A stretch of 64,000 bases of DNA from Halomicrobium sp. LC1Hm (lineage in GTDB: Archaea > Halobacteriota > Halobacteria > Halobacteriales > Haloarculaceae), in NCBI RefSeq assembly GCF_009617995.1, contig NZ_CP044129.1, positions 1,054,001 through 1,118,000 on the forward strand. The letters run 5' to 3'. Positions 9,203 through 17,471 of this stretch are shown here, piece by piece (the first letter of the stretch is position 1; the number at the start of each line of letters is the position of its first letter). A program made the translations under genes and the position numbers. The notes beneath the pieces are model-generated. The model had not been told where the DNA came from. It saw only the letters and a list, made by a program, of their open reading frames with translations, and made no database searches.

Positions 9203-10186
9203 CTACGCTTCGTCGGCCGTCTCGACCATCCGACCGTACATCGCGTCGAGCAGTTCGTCGTGCTGGGCGTCGTGGCCGTACTGCCAGCACATGATCCCCC
9301 GCAGGGACTCCTCGCGGAGGTACTCGACCTTGTGACCGATGGACTCGGGATCGTCGTAGCTCATGAACTCGCCCTCGGCTTCGAGGTAGGGTGCCTTGGC
9401 GTCCTCGTCCCACTTCCTGGTGTAGCTGTCGTCGTCGCCGAACTCGGCTTGCATCTCCTCGTAGCCCATGCGTTCCGTCCCGCGGCAGTAGAACCCGCTG
9501 CCGACGACGATCTTCTCCCGCGGGACGCCGGCCTCGACGTACGTCTCGACGGTGTCGGCGACGCTGAAACGCGGGTTCAGCGACGACGTGTAGAGGTTCG
9601 TGTGGTGGCTCCGCTCGTTGAGGAGCATGTCGTAGGTCATCGCGTTGACGAGGTCGAGGCGCTCGGCGACGGCCGGCAGGTCCACGCCGACGAGGTGGCT
9701 CGGCAGGTTGCTCAGTGCCGACGTGAGCAGGTACTCGCGGCCGTCTTCGCGCCCGGCCTCGTCGAGGCGCTCGCGCAGACGTTCAAGGATCGCCGTGAAG
9801 TCGTCGGCCTCGTCCTCGTCGGGAAACTCCCAGTCGTAGTCGATGCCGTCGAGGTCGTGCTCGCGGACGAACTCGATGGCGCTGTCCGCGAACCGGTCGC
9901 GGCTCTCCGGGGTCGCCGCGATGTCGGGGAACTCCTCACAGCGGCCCCAGCCGCCGACGGAGACGATAACCTGCAGGTCGGGATTGTCCTCGCGGAGCGC
10001 GACCAGTTCGTCGATGTGCTCGGCGTCGTCGTCGATCACGCCGTCGGCAACGTCTGCGAACGCGTAGTAGACGTGCGTGAGCTTCGAGGCCGGGATGTCC
10101 ACGTCCGGCAGGCAGCGGTCGGCGACGTACGCGCCGACCACGTCGTCCGATGCGAGCGACTCGGGAGACTGGGCTGTCTCTGACAT
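9203..10186 (-). CDS. GH18 family glycosidase (chitinase-like)
   Basis: 327 residues consisting of a single GH18 TIM barrel. The strand-3 motif SVGGW is at 76-80 and the catalytic motif DGIDYDWE at 113-120, with E120 as the general acid; a strand-6-like MTYDM and a late MCWQYGHD complete the barrel. GH18 enzymes cut beta-1,4-linked N-acetylglucosamine. No signal peptide and no chitin-binding module are present, so a cytoplasmic role on imported GlcNAc-containing oligosaccharide is more likely than chitin attack outside the cell. First gene of the minus-strand run GH18-GH29-M81-TIM-barrel, divergent from the mutarotase gene. Confidence 0.9.
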   Translation of the reverse strand: MSETAQSPESLASDDVVGAYVADRCLPDVDIPASKLTHVYYAFADVADGVIDDDAEHIDELVALREDNPDLQVIVSVGGWGRCEEFPDIAATPESRDRFADSAIEFVREHDLDGIDYDWEFPDEDEADDFTAILERLRERLDEAGREDGREYLLTSALSNLPSHLVGVDLPAVAERLDLVNAMTYDMLLNERSHHTNLYTSSLNPRFSVADTVETYVEAGVPREKIVVGSGFYCRGTERMGYEEMQAEFGDDDSYTRKWDEDAKAPYLEAEGEFMSYDDPESIGHKVEYLREESLRGIMCWQYGHDAQHDELLDAMYGRMVETADEA

Positions 10187-10210
10187 ACGCCACCGTTACG
10201 CCAGGCTCGT

Positions 10211-10220
10211 CTTAAATCTA
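10211..10220 (-). promoter_or_regulatory. TATA box for the GH18-GH29-M81 unit
   Basis: Minus-strand sequence TAGATTTAAG, 25-34 bases upstream of the GH18 ATG at 10186, the spacing expected for a leaderless haloarchaeal transcript. Confidence 0.6.
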
Positions 10221-10247
10221 CGTGAAGCGACGCCCCGGGCGGGGACA

Positions 10248-10257
10248 CCTATTTACG
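10248..10257 (+). promoter_or_regulatory. TATA box for the mutarotase gene
   Basis: CCTATTTACG ends 23 bases before the ATG at 10280, fitting a leaderless transcript. Confidence 0.55.
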
Positions 10258-10279
10258 GGCTGGCCGTCCAGCCTGGCGC

Positions 10280-10615
10280 ATGGGAAGCGACACCGAGACT
10301 GTCGTCGTCATGCAGCGACTCGACCCAGACCGCGTCGACGAGTACGTCGAGAGCCACGAGCACGTCCCCGCGGCGGTGACGCGGGCGATGGAAGCGGGCG
10401 GTGTCGAGGAGTTCCGCCTGTTCGTCGAGGACGACGTCGCCGTCTGCGTCGTCGAAGCCGAGTCGTTCGAGGCCTACCAGGAGCGCTACGAGAGCGACGA
10501 GGCGTGTCTGGAGTGGGAGGCCCACGTCGACCAGTTCAAACGCTCGGGCGTCGATCCGGAGACGGGCGAGATGCCGACGATGGACGAGATCTGGTCGTTC
10601 ACCAGCGACGAGTAG
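10280..10615 (+). CDS. L-rhamnose/L-fucose mutarotase family protein (RhaM-like)
   Basis: 111 residues of the RhaM dimeric alpha/beta-barrel family, which interconverts the alpha and beta anomers of L-rhamnose or L-fucose. The family pattern is visible as MQRLDPDRVDEYVESHEHV near the N-terminus, followed by the glycine after the first helix (AMEAGG), the F-R-L-F strand and a W-x-x-H-V-D-Q-F segment near the end. It stands between the divergent GH18 gene and the convergent lactonase-like gene. Next to fucosidases and an oxidative sugar pathway, L-fucose is the likely substrate; this is inferred from context. Confidence 0.82.
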   Translation: MGSDTETVVVMQRLDPDRVDEYVESHEHVPAAVTRAMEAGGVEEFRLFVEDDVAVCVVEAESFEAYQERYESDEACLEWEAHVDQFKRSGVDPETGEMPTMDEIWSFTSDE

Positions 10616-10663
10616 CTACTGGGGGGTCGCTCCGGCCGGGATGGCCCATCGCGGGACACGGCG

Positions 10664-11539
10664 TCACACCCGGTGGATCTCGTGGAAGGTCCGATAGCGC
10701 AGGTACGCCTCGTCGCGCCAGGAGAGGCAGTCGACGGCGTCGAGCCACGAGAGACACGCCTCGTAGTCGGCCCACTCGTCCATCCAGGGGTAGTCCGAAC
10801 CCAGCATGAGCCGCTCGGGACCGAACCACTCCAGAAGTCGCCGGAGGTAGTCGTGCAGATCCGCGTACGGCCAAGACGTTCCCGACGACCGGGGCACCGA
10901 ACTCACCTTGACCGCGACGTTGTCGGCGTCGGCGAGGGCCTCGAAGTCGGTCCACGGCGCGGCGTCCGGTGCCGTCGTCTCGTCTGGCCACCCCATGTGG
11001 TCGATCACGAACGTCACGTCGGGGTGGCGCTGGACCAGCCGTGCCACGTCGCGCAGCTGTTGGGCCTTCGGGAACACGAAGACGGCCGTATCGAGGGCTC
11101 CGGCGGTCTCCCAGAACTCCGCCAGCGAGTCGTCCAGGAACCACGTCCCGGAGCGATCGATCGTCGTCGGCGCGGCGGCGTACTCGAAGGCGGCGTGCAA
11201 CCGGACGCCCAGCATCCGGTCGTGGTCGACGACGCGCGCCAACTGCCCAGCGGGATCGGGCCGCTCGGCGTCCGGAAAGAAGTCGATCAGCCCGACGCCG
11301 TAGAGGCGGTCTGGGTGGGCCTCGATGGCCTGTCTCGTGTACTCGTTGGCCCGCTCGCCCCGACCGTACAGCGGGGTGGTCACGACGACGCCCTCGGCAA
11401 CGTCGGCCCGATCCATGTCCGCGACGAGGTCCGCGTGCGTGTACGGCCCGCTCCACCCCGGCGGCGTCACGTCCGGGTGTCGCCACGGTAACTCGGCGGT
11501 GTCCGCTCCCCACGCGTGGGTGTGCGTATCGACCAGCAT
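10664..11539 (-). CDS. Amidohydrolase family 2 protein, probable sugar lactonase (L-fuconolactonase-like)
   Basis: 291 residues, amidohydrolase-2 TIM barrel. The start MLVDTHTHAWG holds the metal-binding H-x-H; the conserved VIDHMGWPD and LMLGSDYPWM segments contain the later His and the catalytic Asp. Members of this family hydrolyse L-fucono- and L-rhamnono-lactones to the acids in non-phosphorylating sugar breakdown. The start at 11539 is preferred to 11566 because homology begins at MLVDTHTH. It is divergent from the SDR gene, which would supply the lactone. Confidence 0.8.
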   Translation of the reverse strand: MLVDTHTHAWGADTAELPWRHPDVTPPGWSGPYTHADLVADMDRADVAEGVVVTTPLYGRGERANEYTRQAIEAHPDRLYGVGLIDFFPDAERPDPAGQLARVVDHDRMLGVRLHAAFEYAAAPTTIDRSGTWFLDDSLAEFWETAGALDTAVFVFPKAQQLRDVARLVQRHPDVTFVIDHMGWPDETTAPDAAPWTDFEALADADNVAVKVSSVPRSSGTSWPYADLHDYLRRLLEWFGPERLMLGSDYPWMDEWADYEACLSWLDAVDCLSWRDEAYLRYRTFHEIHRV

Positions 11540-11613
11540 ACGCCGTCGTTCAGGGCCACGAGGCATGAATCTTTCCGGAGGGTTTAGGACGCAGGTCGCG
11601 GTAGCCCTCTGGC

Positions 11614-12417
11614 ATGGTCGGCACAGCGACGTACGACTTCGAGGGAGTGGCAGCTATCGTCACCGGATCGACGAAAGGGATCGGCCGCAGCGTCGCCGCG
11701 GCCTTCGCCGAACACGACGCCGACGTGGCCGTCAACGCGCGAACCGAGAGCGAGGTCACCCGGACGGCGGCCGAACTCGACGAGCTGGGCGAGGGCACCG
11801 TCGTCGGCATCCCCGGCGACATGGCCGAACCCGACGACGTGGAGACGCTCGTCGCGGAGGCGATCGAGGCGTTCGACCAGGTGGACGTGCTCGTCAACAA
11901 CGCGGCGGTCTGGCCACGGGAGGGATCGTTGCTCTCGGCCGACCTCGCCGAGTGGGACCACACGATGGCCGTCAACGTCCGTTCGCAGTTCTACTGTGCG
12001 ACGCTGGTGGGCCGGCACATGGTCGAGGCGGGCGTCGACGGCCGTATCGTCAACGTCTCCAGCCAGACCGGCGATCGACGGACCGGCGGGCGTGGCCTGT
12101 ACGGCATCTCGAACACGGCGGTCAACGGGCTCACCTGGCGGCTCGCCCACGACTTCGCCAGCGAGGGGATCCGCGTCAACGCCGTCTCGACCGACGCCGT
12201 CGACACCTTCCAGCTCCGCAAAGAGGCACGCGCCGTCGCCGACACCGAGGACACGACCGTCGAGGCCGTCCTCGACGACTGGGGCCAGCAGCGCCCGCTC
12301 GGCCGGCTCGGCCGCCCGGAAGATGTCGCGGACGGCGTGCTCTTCCTGTGCTCGGACCGGGCCGACTACGTCGTCGGCGACATCCTCCGGATCGGCGGGG
12401 GCGGCAACCTGCAGTAG
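11614..12417 (+). CDS. SDR-family oxidoreductase with altered catalytic lysine
   Basis: 267 residues, classical short-chain dehydrogenase. The nucleotide-binding motif TGSTKGIG (17-24), the NNAA motif (95-98) and the catalytic Ser region NVSSQ (147-151) are intact. The active-site Tyr is present (Y163), but the YxxxK motif reads YGISN: the Lys is Asn167, encoded by AAC at 12112-12114. By context (mutarotase, lactonase, dehydratase) it would be the L-fucose 1-dehydrogenase, yet loss of the Lys normally cripples an SDR. Either this is a divergent enzyme or it has another role. Confidence 0.85.
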   Translation: MVGTATYDFEGVAAIVTGSTKGIGRSVAAAFAEHDADVAVNARTESEVTRTAAELDELGEGTVVGIPGDMAEPDDVETLVAEAIEAFDQVDVLVNNAAVWPREGSLLSADLAEWDHTMAVNVRSQFYCATLVGRHMVEAGVDGRIVNVSSQTGDRRTGGRGLYGISNTAVNGLTWRLAHDFASEGIRVNAVSTDAVDTFQLRKEARAVADTEDTTVEAVLDDWGQQRPLGRLGRPEDVADGVLFLCSDRADYVVGDILRIGGGGNLQ

Positions 12418-12441
12418 CTACGTGGCGACGAGACTCACCCA

Positions 12442-12450
12442 GTTTTATTA
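12442..12450 (+). promoter_or_regulatory. TATA box for the enolase-superfamily gene
   Basis: GTTTTATTA ends 22 bases before the ATG at 12473, a leaderless layout. It favours the start at 12473 over an in-frame alternative at 12467. Confidence 0.65.
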
Positions 12451-12472
12451 GCCGGCGTGTGGCGGTGTGTGT

Positions 12473-13657
12473 ATGGTCGAGATCACCAGCATCGAGAGCA
12501 CCGAGTTCGCGTATCCGCTCCCGGACGTGGGGACGGACCGTCACGGATTCAACCTCGTGTACGAGCCCGGCACCACGACCGAGCGGAAACTGTTCGCGAT
12601 CGAGATTCACACAGATACGGGCATCTCCGGCCAGTACGTCGGCGGCAACTCTCCGGCGGCCGCCCAGTACAACATCGTCGCCGACTACCTCGTCGGCAAG
12701 AACCCGCTCCACCGCGAGAAACACTGGTCGGAAGTCAAACGCGCGCTCCGGAAGTACGATCGAATGGGGATCGGCCCCATCGACATCGCGCTGTGGGACT
12801 TCGCCGGCAAGTACCACGACGCGCCGATTCACGAACTGCTCGGCACCTATCGCACGTCGATCCCCGCCTACGCGTCGACGTACCACGGCGACGAGAACGG
12901 CGGTCTGGACTCCCCCGAGGCGTTCGCGTCGTTCGCCGAGTCGTGTCTCGACCGCGGCTTCGGCGGGTTCAAGCTCCACGGCTGGGGTGGCGGCGACGGC
13001 TCCCGGGACGTCGACCGCGAGGCCGCCGCGGTCCGGGCGGTCGGCGAGCGCGTCGGCGACGAGATGGACCTGATGATGGACCCCGCCTGCGAGTACGAGA
13101 CGTTCAGCGACGCGCTCCAGGTCGGGCGCGCCTGCGACGACGCCGGCTTCTTCTGGTACGAGGACCCGTACCGCGACGGCGGCGTCTCCCAGCACAGCCA
13201 CACCAAGCTGGGCGAACACCTCGACACGCCGCTCCTCCAGACCGAACACGTCCGCGGCCTCGAACCGAAGACCGACTTCGTGGCCTCGGGCGCGACCGAC
13301 TTCGTTCGAGCCGACCCCGAGTACGACGGCGGGATCACCGGCGCGATGAAGACCGCACGCATGGCCGAGTCGTTCGGACTCGACGTGGAGTTCCACGCGC
13401 CGGGGCCGGCCCAGCGCCACTGTATCGCCGCCTGTCGGAACACCAACTACTACGAACTCGCACTGGTCCACCCGGACTGTCAGAACACCCAGCCGCCGGT
13501 GTACGACGGCGGCTACTCGGATCTGCTCGACACCGTCGACGACGACGGCTGTGTCGACGTTCCGGACGACCCCGGCCTCGGCGTCGAGTACGACTGGGAC
13601 TACATCGAGGCCAACGCGACCGGGAGTCGGCACGTCTACGACGATAGTAACAATTGA
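12473..13657 (+). CDS. Enolase-superfamily sugar acid dehydratase (mandelate racemase/MLE type)
   Basis: 394 residues. Members abstract the alpha-proton of a sugar acid, and most relatives in such loci dehydrate it to the 2-keto-3-deoxy acid. Mg2+ ligands appear as D203 (MMDPACEY), E230 (FFWYEDP) and E258 (LLQTEHV). The strand-2 base motif reads K167-x-H169 (FKLHGW) instead of the common KxK, and a D-H pair is offered by the DPEYDGG segment (281-287) and H308 (VEFHAPG). An L-fuconate or L-rhamnonate dehydratase role is inferred from the neighbouring mutarotase, SDR and lactonase. The final codons (S-N-N-stop) are supplied by repeat R2. Confidence 0.85.
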   Translation: MVEITSIESTEFAYPLPDVGTDRHGFNLVYEPGTTTERKLFAIEIHTDTGISGQYVGGNSPAAAQYNIVADYLVGKNPLHREKHWSEVKRALRKYDRMGIGPIDIALWDFAGKYHDAPIHELLGTYRTSIPAYASTYHGDENGGLDSPEAFASFAESCLDRGFGGFKLHGWGGGDGSRDVDREAAAVRAVGERVGDEMDLMMDPACEYETFSDALQVGRACDDAGFFWYEDPYRDGGVSQHSHTKLGEHLDTPLLQTEHVRGLEPKTDFVASGATDFVRADPEYDGGITGAMKTARMAESFGLDVEFHAPGPAQRHCIAACRNTNYYELALVHPDCQNTQPPVYDGGYSDLLDTVDDDGCVDVPDDPGLGVEYDWDYIEANATGSRHVYDDSNN

Positions 13658-13725
13658 AACGATTGACACACCGATCGCACTGCTGTCGTGCGATCGGGTG
13701 TACATCGACTTCCAATGGCGACTAT
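13644..13725 (+). repeat. R2 palindromic repeat, copy 1
   Basis: 82 bp running from ATAGT to ACTAT. The central arms ACACCGATCGCAC and GTGCGATCGGGTGT enclose a 7-base loop, and the outer parts also pair imperfectly, so almost the whole unit can fold back. It carries the last three codons and the TGA stop (13655-13657) of the dehydratase gene. A second, diverged copy is at 61353-61430. Confidence 0.85.
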
Positions 13726-13847
13726 AGTGTCGGCGTCTCGCGGGCGCTCGTCGATGCCCTAACCGTCAAAATAATATGTGACGCTTCGAATATACGCAGT
13801 AAGCCCCTGTCTGTGGTACGCCATTACGGGGCAGTCAGGATTCGACT

Positions 13848-15998
13848 ATGCACACTCAGAGTCACCAGCAGTCGGGCAGTAGTGTCGTCGACCCCATCCT
13901 GGAGATCAGAAATGCGTCTGTCACGTTCGACATGGATCGGGGTGAGTCTCGCGTCCTCGACGAGACCAACATGGACATCGGCCGCGAGGAGGTCCTGGGG
14001 ATCGTCGGGGAGAGCGGATCGGGCAAGTCGATGTTCGCCTCGGCGTTGCTCGACGCCGTCGTCCAGCCCGGCCAGCTCAGCGGAACCGTCCGCTACCACC
14101 CCGAAGACGGCGATCCGGTCGACGTGACGTCGTTGCCGGAGGACCAGCTCAAGTCGTTCCGCTGGGAGCACATCTCCATGGTGTTCCAGGGCGCGATGTC
14201 GTCGTTCAACCCCACGACGACCATCGAGACTCACTTCAAAGAGACGCTGCTGGCCCACGACACCGACGTCGAGGAAGGGCTCGAACACGCGCGGGAACTG
14301 CTCTCGGATCTCTACCTCGAACCCGACCGCGTGCTGGCGTCGTACCCACATGAACTCTCCGGGGGGATGACCCAGCGTGCGCTCATCGCGCTGGCACTGG
14401 TGCTCGAACCCGAGGTGCTCGTCATGGACGAGCCGACGGCGGCGCTGGACCTGCTCATGCAGCGGTCGATCCTCGAACTACTCGAGGACCTCCAGTCGAA
14501 GTACGACCTCACGCTCGTGTTCATCACGCACGACCTCGCGTTGATCTCGGAGCTCGCAGACCGGCTGGCGGTCATGTACGCGTTCGACTTCGTCGAGATC
14601 GGTCCCACCGAGGACCTCCTCGACCACGCGGCCCACCCGTACACGCGGGCGCTTCTCAACGCCGTCCCGAACCTCGAAGCGCCCATCGACAAGATGGAAC
14701 CGATCGCCGGCTCCGCTCCCGACCCGGTCAACGTCCCGGACGGCTGTCGCTACCACCCGCGGTGCTCGCTTGCCGACTCGACGTGCCGGGAGTCAGACCC
14801 CGGCTTCTACGACGCGACGGACACCCACGACGTGGCCTGTCACCACTGGGAGGCGGCACAGACGGAGATCCCCTTCTCGCTCGACGACGGCCAGGACGGC
14901 GCGGCGTCGGCCGACGTTTCGGCCACCTGGTCCGACCACCAGGACGAGGACCCGCTGGTGTCGATGGAGTCGCTGGAAGTCCACTTCGGCGACGACGACG
15001 GGCCACTGAGTGGCTACTTCTCCGACTCCGAGACGGTCCGGGCCGTCGACGGCGTCGACCTGGACATCTACGAGAACGACGTCGTCGCACTGGTCGGCGA
15101 GTCCGGCTGTGGCAAGACCACGCTGGGCAAGACCGCCGTCGGGCTCCAGCGCCCGACCGGCGGTTCGATCACCTACCGCGGGCAGGACATCTGGGACGCA
15201 AAGGACGGGAAGGGTGACGTGTCGGTCCCCTTCGCCGACATTCGCCGCGCGCTCCAGATCATCCACCAGGACCCCGGCAGTGCGCTGAACCCCTACCACC
15301 GGGTCCAGACCACGCTCGCAGAGCCGCTCAAGCGCTGGTACCCGGAGCTGGACAAACAAGAGCGCAACGCTCGCATCAACGGGATGCTCAAGACGGTCGG
15401 CATCACGCCGGCCGAGGACTACGCCGAACGGTACCCCCACCAGCTCTCTGGCGGCGAACAGCAACGCATCGCGCTCATCCGCGCGCTGTTGATGAACCCG
15501 GATCTCATCCTCGCCGACGAGGCGATCAGCGCGCTCGACGTGTCGCTGCGCGTCGAGACGATGGACCTGATGCTGGAGCTGCAAGACCGGTTCGACACCT
15601 CGTTCCTGTTTATTTCTCACGACCTCTCGAACGCCCGGTACCTCGCCGAGAAGGCCGACGGCCGCATCGGGATCATGTACCTCGGCGAACTCGTCGAGAT
15701 CGGACCGGTCGAGCAGATCCTCCAGAACCCCAAACACCCCTACACAAAGGCACTGCGCTGGGCCACGCCGGACCTCGCCGGGGACGACGAGTCCGAGATG
15801 CCGATGCGGACCATCGACATTCCCGACCCCGTCGACCCGCCCAGTGGCTGTCGGTTCCACACGCGCTGTCCTGAAGCCCGCGAGGTCTGTGCCCAACAGT
15901 CCCCCTCGCTGGAAACGAGCGACCACTGTGCGTCCTGCTTCCGGACGGACGAGGACCACGAGTACTGGGACAGTCCCGCCCTGACCGACGACGCGTAA
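13848..15998 (+). CDS. Fused double ATPase of a Dpp/Opp-type ABC transporter
   Basis: 716 residues: two ABC ATPase modules in one chain, corresponding to DppD and DppF, which are normally separate. Module 1 has Walker A GESGSGKS, signature LSGGMTQR and Walker B VLVMDEPTAALD; its oligopeptide C-terminal motif GCRYHPRC follows. Module 2 has Walker A GESGCGKT, signature LSGGEQQR, Walker B LILADEAISALD and a second GCRFHTRC motif. It powers uptake through the permeases at 21.3-23.3 kb with the binding protein at 19.2 kb, although these lie in separate units. Dpp-type transporters often import oligosaccharides in extremophiles. Confidence 0.93.
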   Translation: MHTQSHQQSGSSVVDPILEIRNASVTFDMDRGESRVLDETNMDIGREEVLGIVGESGSGKSMFASALLDAVVQPGQLSGTVRYHPEDGDPVDVTSLPEDQLKSFRWEHISMVFQGAMSSFNPTTTIETHFKETLLAHDTDVEEGLEHARELLSDLYLEPDRVLASYPHELSGGMTQRALIALALVLEPEVLVMDEPTAALDLLMQRSILELLEDLQSKYDLTLVFITHDLALISELADRLAVMYAFDFVEIGPTEDLLDHAAHPYTRALLNAVPNLEAPIDKMEPIAGSAPDPVNVPDGCRYHPRCSLADSTCRESDPGFYDATDTHDVACHHWEAAQTEIPFSLDDGQDGAASADVSATWSDHQDEDPLVSMESLEVHFGDDDGPLSGYFSDSETVRAVDGVDLDIYENDVVALVGESGCGKTTLGKTAVGLQRPTGGSITYRGQDIWDAKDGKGDVSVPFADIRRALQIIHQDPGSALNPYHRVQTTLAEPLKRWYPELDKQERNARINGMLKTVGITPAEDYAERYPHQLSGGEQQRIALIRALLMNPDLILADEAISALDVSLRVETMDLMLELQDRFDTSFLFISHDLSNARYLAEKADGRIGIMYLGELVEIGPVEQILQNPKHPYTKALRWATPDLAGDDESEMPMRTIDIPDPVDPPSGCRFHTRCPEAREVCAQQSPSLETSDHCASCFRTDEDHEYWDSPALTDDA

Positions 15999-16008
15999 CG
16001 CGGCGGAA

Positions 16009-16016
16009 CTTTTATT
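16009..16016 (+). promoter_or_regulatory. TATA box for the small membrane protein/Gfo unit
   Basis: CTTTTATT ends 24 bases upstream of the ATG at 16041, fitting a leaderless transcript that begins a new unit after the ATPase gene. Confidence 0.6.
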
Positions 16017-16040
16017 GAGTCGTCTGTCGCAGTCGAGTGT

Positions 16041-16277
16041 ATGAGTTCGAACAGCGTTTCGAGCGAAGCGACCTCGCCGACCGCCGTCAGGCGCGTCCTC
16101 GGGCACGTCTGGCAATCGAACCTCCTCCGTATCGCCCTGCTGGGCGTCGTCCTCGTCGTCCTCGGTGCGCTGGTCATCGACGGCGTGTTCGCGGGGATGT
16201 TCGGTATCTGGGGCGTCTCGGCCATGCTCGTGGGCTTCGGTGGCTACCTCGTCTACAAGCTCTCCTACGAGCCATAA
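16041..16277 (+). CDS. Small two-helix membrane protein, unknown function
   Basis: 78 residues. A polar N-terminus is followed by two hydrophobic spans (IALLGVVLVVLGALVIDGVF and a second around GMFGIWGVSAMLVGFGGYLV). No family is recognised. Its stop TAA shares a base with the ATG of the Gfo/Idh oxidoreductase, so the two are translationally coupled. A membrane anchor or regulator tied to the sugar locus is possible, but this rests on position alone. Confidence 0.75.
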   Translation: MSSNSVSSEATSPTAVRRVLGHVWQSNLLRIALLGVVLVVLGALVIDGVFAGMFGIWGVSAMLVGFGGYLVYKLSYEP

Positions 16278-17371
16278 TGTATCGGGCGGGAATCATCGGT
16301 GCAGGCGGCATCGCCGGCATGGGCATCCTCGGGATGCACGACGAGGGCGACGTGGGCGAGACGAAGGTCCGCGCGAGCCACGCGGGCGGCTACGACGCCA
16401 CCGAGGACATCGAACTCGTCGCAGTCGCCGACGTCGACGAGGAGACACTCGCGACGTTCGGAGACGCGTGGGACGTTCCCGCCGACCGCCGCTACACCAG
16501 CCACGAGTCGATGCTCGCCGCCGAGGATCTCGATGTCGTCTCCGTCTGTACGCCGTCGTACCTCCACCACGACCACGTCCTCGACGCCGCCAGCGTGGCC
16601 GACCCGCCCTCGGTCATCTGGTGTGAGAAACCCATCGCCTCGCAGGTCGCGAACGCCCGGGCCATGATCGACGCCTGCGACCGCCGAGAGATCGACCTCG
16701 TCGTCAACCACTCGTTTCGCTTCACCGAGAAGCTCCAGCGCCTCCGGACGCTGCTGCAGGACGAGGCCCTCCTGGGCGAGGTCCAGTCCGTCTCCGCGCA
16801 GTTCAGACAGGAACTGCTCCGCAACGCGACGCACGTCCTGGACACGCTGTCGTACCTCCTCGATCAGGACGTCGACACCGTGGCCGGCCACCTGACGGGG
16901 ACGAACGGTGCCACGACCGCACTCGACGCCGACGAGCAGGTGACCGACTCCGGTGGCGGGGGATTCCTCGTCACCGACGAGGACGTGTACGTGAACGTCG
17001 ACTGTACGCTCGAACGGGAACTCTCCTCGATGACCTTCCAGATCGTCGGGACCGAGGGAAAGTGCTATCTCAACAACGACGACGGCGAGTGGCGCTACTG
17101 GCGGCTCGAAGACGGCGAACACGTGGAGCGTGAACTGCCCGGCATCGACGGCGCGTGGTCGTGGGACGAGGACTACCGGTCGGCCTTCCCCAACGCGGCG
17201 CGCCACGTCAGCGACCTGCTGGACGGGGCGGCGACGAACCACTCGCCCGGCACCGAGGCGATCACGTCGCTGGAGGTCATCATCGGCCTGTACGTCTCAC
17301 ACAACACCGACAGCATCGTCTCACTGCCACTCGAACGCCCTCTCGAAGACGTGACGGTCACCTCGTGGTGA
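16277..17371 (+). CDS. Gfo/Idh/MocA family NAD(P)-dependent oxidoreductase
   Basis: 364 residues. The N-terminal Rossmann fold shows GIIGAGGIAGMG, the family EKP motif appears as CEKPIA, and the usual histidine follows in NATHVLDTL. The C-terminal alpha/beta domain is typical. These enzymes oxidise or epimerise sugars, inositols and their phosphates. The start ATG overlaps the previous stop. It fits the sugar locus as a second sugar dehydrogenase and could substitute for the SDR whose catalytic Lys is altered; that is a guess from context. Confidence 0.88.
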   Translation: MYRAGIIGAGGIAGMGILGMHDEGDVGETKVRASHAGGYDATEDIELVAVADVDEETLATFGDAWDVPADRRYTSHESMLAAEDLDVVSVCTPSYLHHDHVLDAASVADPPSVIWCEKPIASQVANARAMIDACDRREIDLVVNHSFRFTEKLQRLRTLLQDEALLGEVQSVSAQFRQELLRNATHVLDTLSYLLDQDVDTVAGHLTGTNGATTALDADEQVTDSGGGGFLVTDEDVYVNVDCTLERELSSMTFQIVGTEGKCYLNNDDGEWRYWRLEDGEHVERELPGIDGAWSWDEDYRSAFPNAARHVSDLLDGAATNHSPGTEAITSLEVIIGLYVSHNTDSIVSLPLERPLEDVTVTSW

Positions 17372-17420
17372 GTACGCCGCCGTCGAAAGCCGGTGTGTCT
17401 CCCGTCTCGGCCCCTCGCCG

Positions 17421-17437
17421 GTTCTTCGAAAAAGAAC
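17421..17437. promoter_or_regulatory. Inverted repeat upstream of the IclR gene, candidate operator
   Basis: GTTCTT-cgaaa-AAGAAC is a perfect 6-5-6 inverted repeat, 34 bases upstream of the IclR ATG at 17472. IclR regulators commonly bind short palindromes near their own promoter, so an autoregulatory site is plausible. No second perfect copy was noticed in the window. Confidence 0.4.
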
Positions 17438-17471
17438 AACTGTTTTCTAACATGGGACTGTACCTCATGCC

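Noticed and set aside
6111-9335. Long open frame (over 1000 codons) opposite the M81 and GH29 genes
   Set aside because: Antisense shadow caused by high GC content; the minus-strand genes have clear catalytic motifs.
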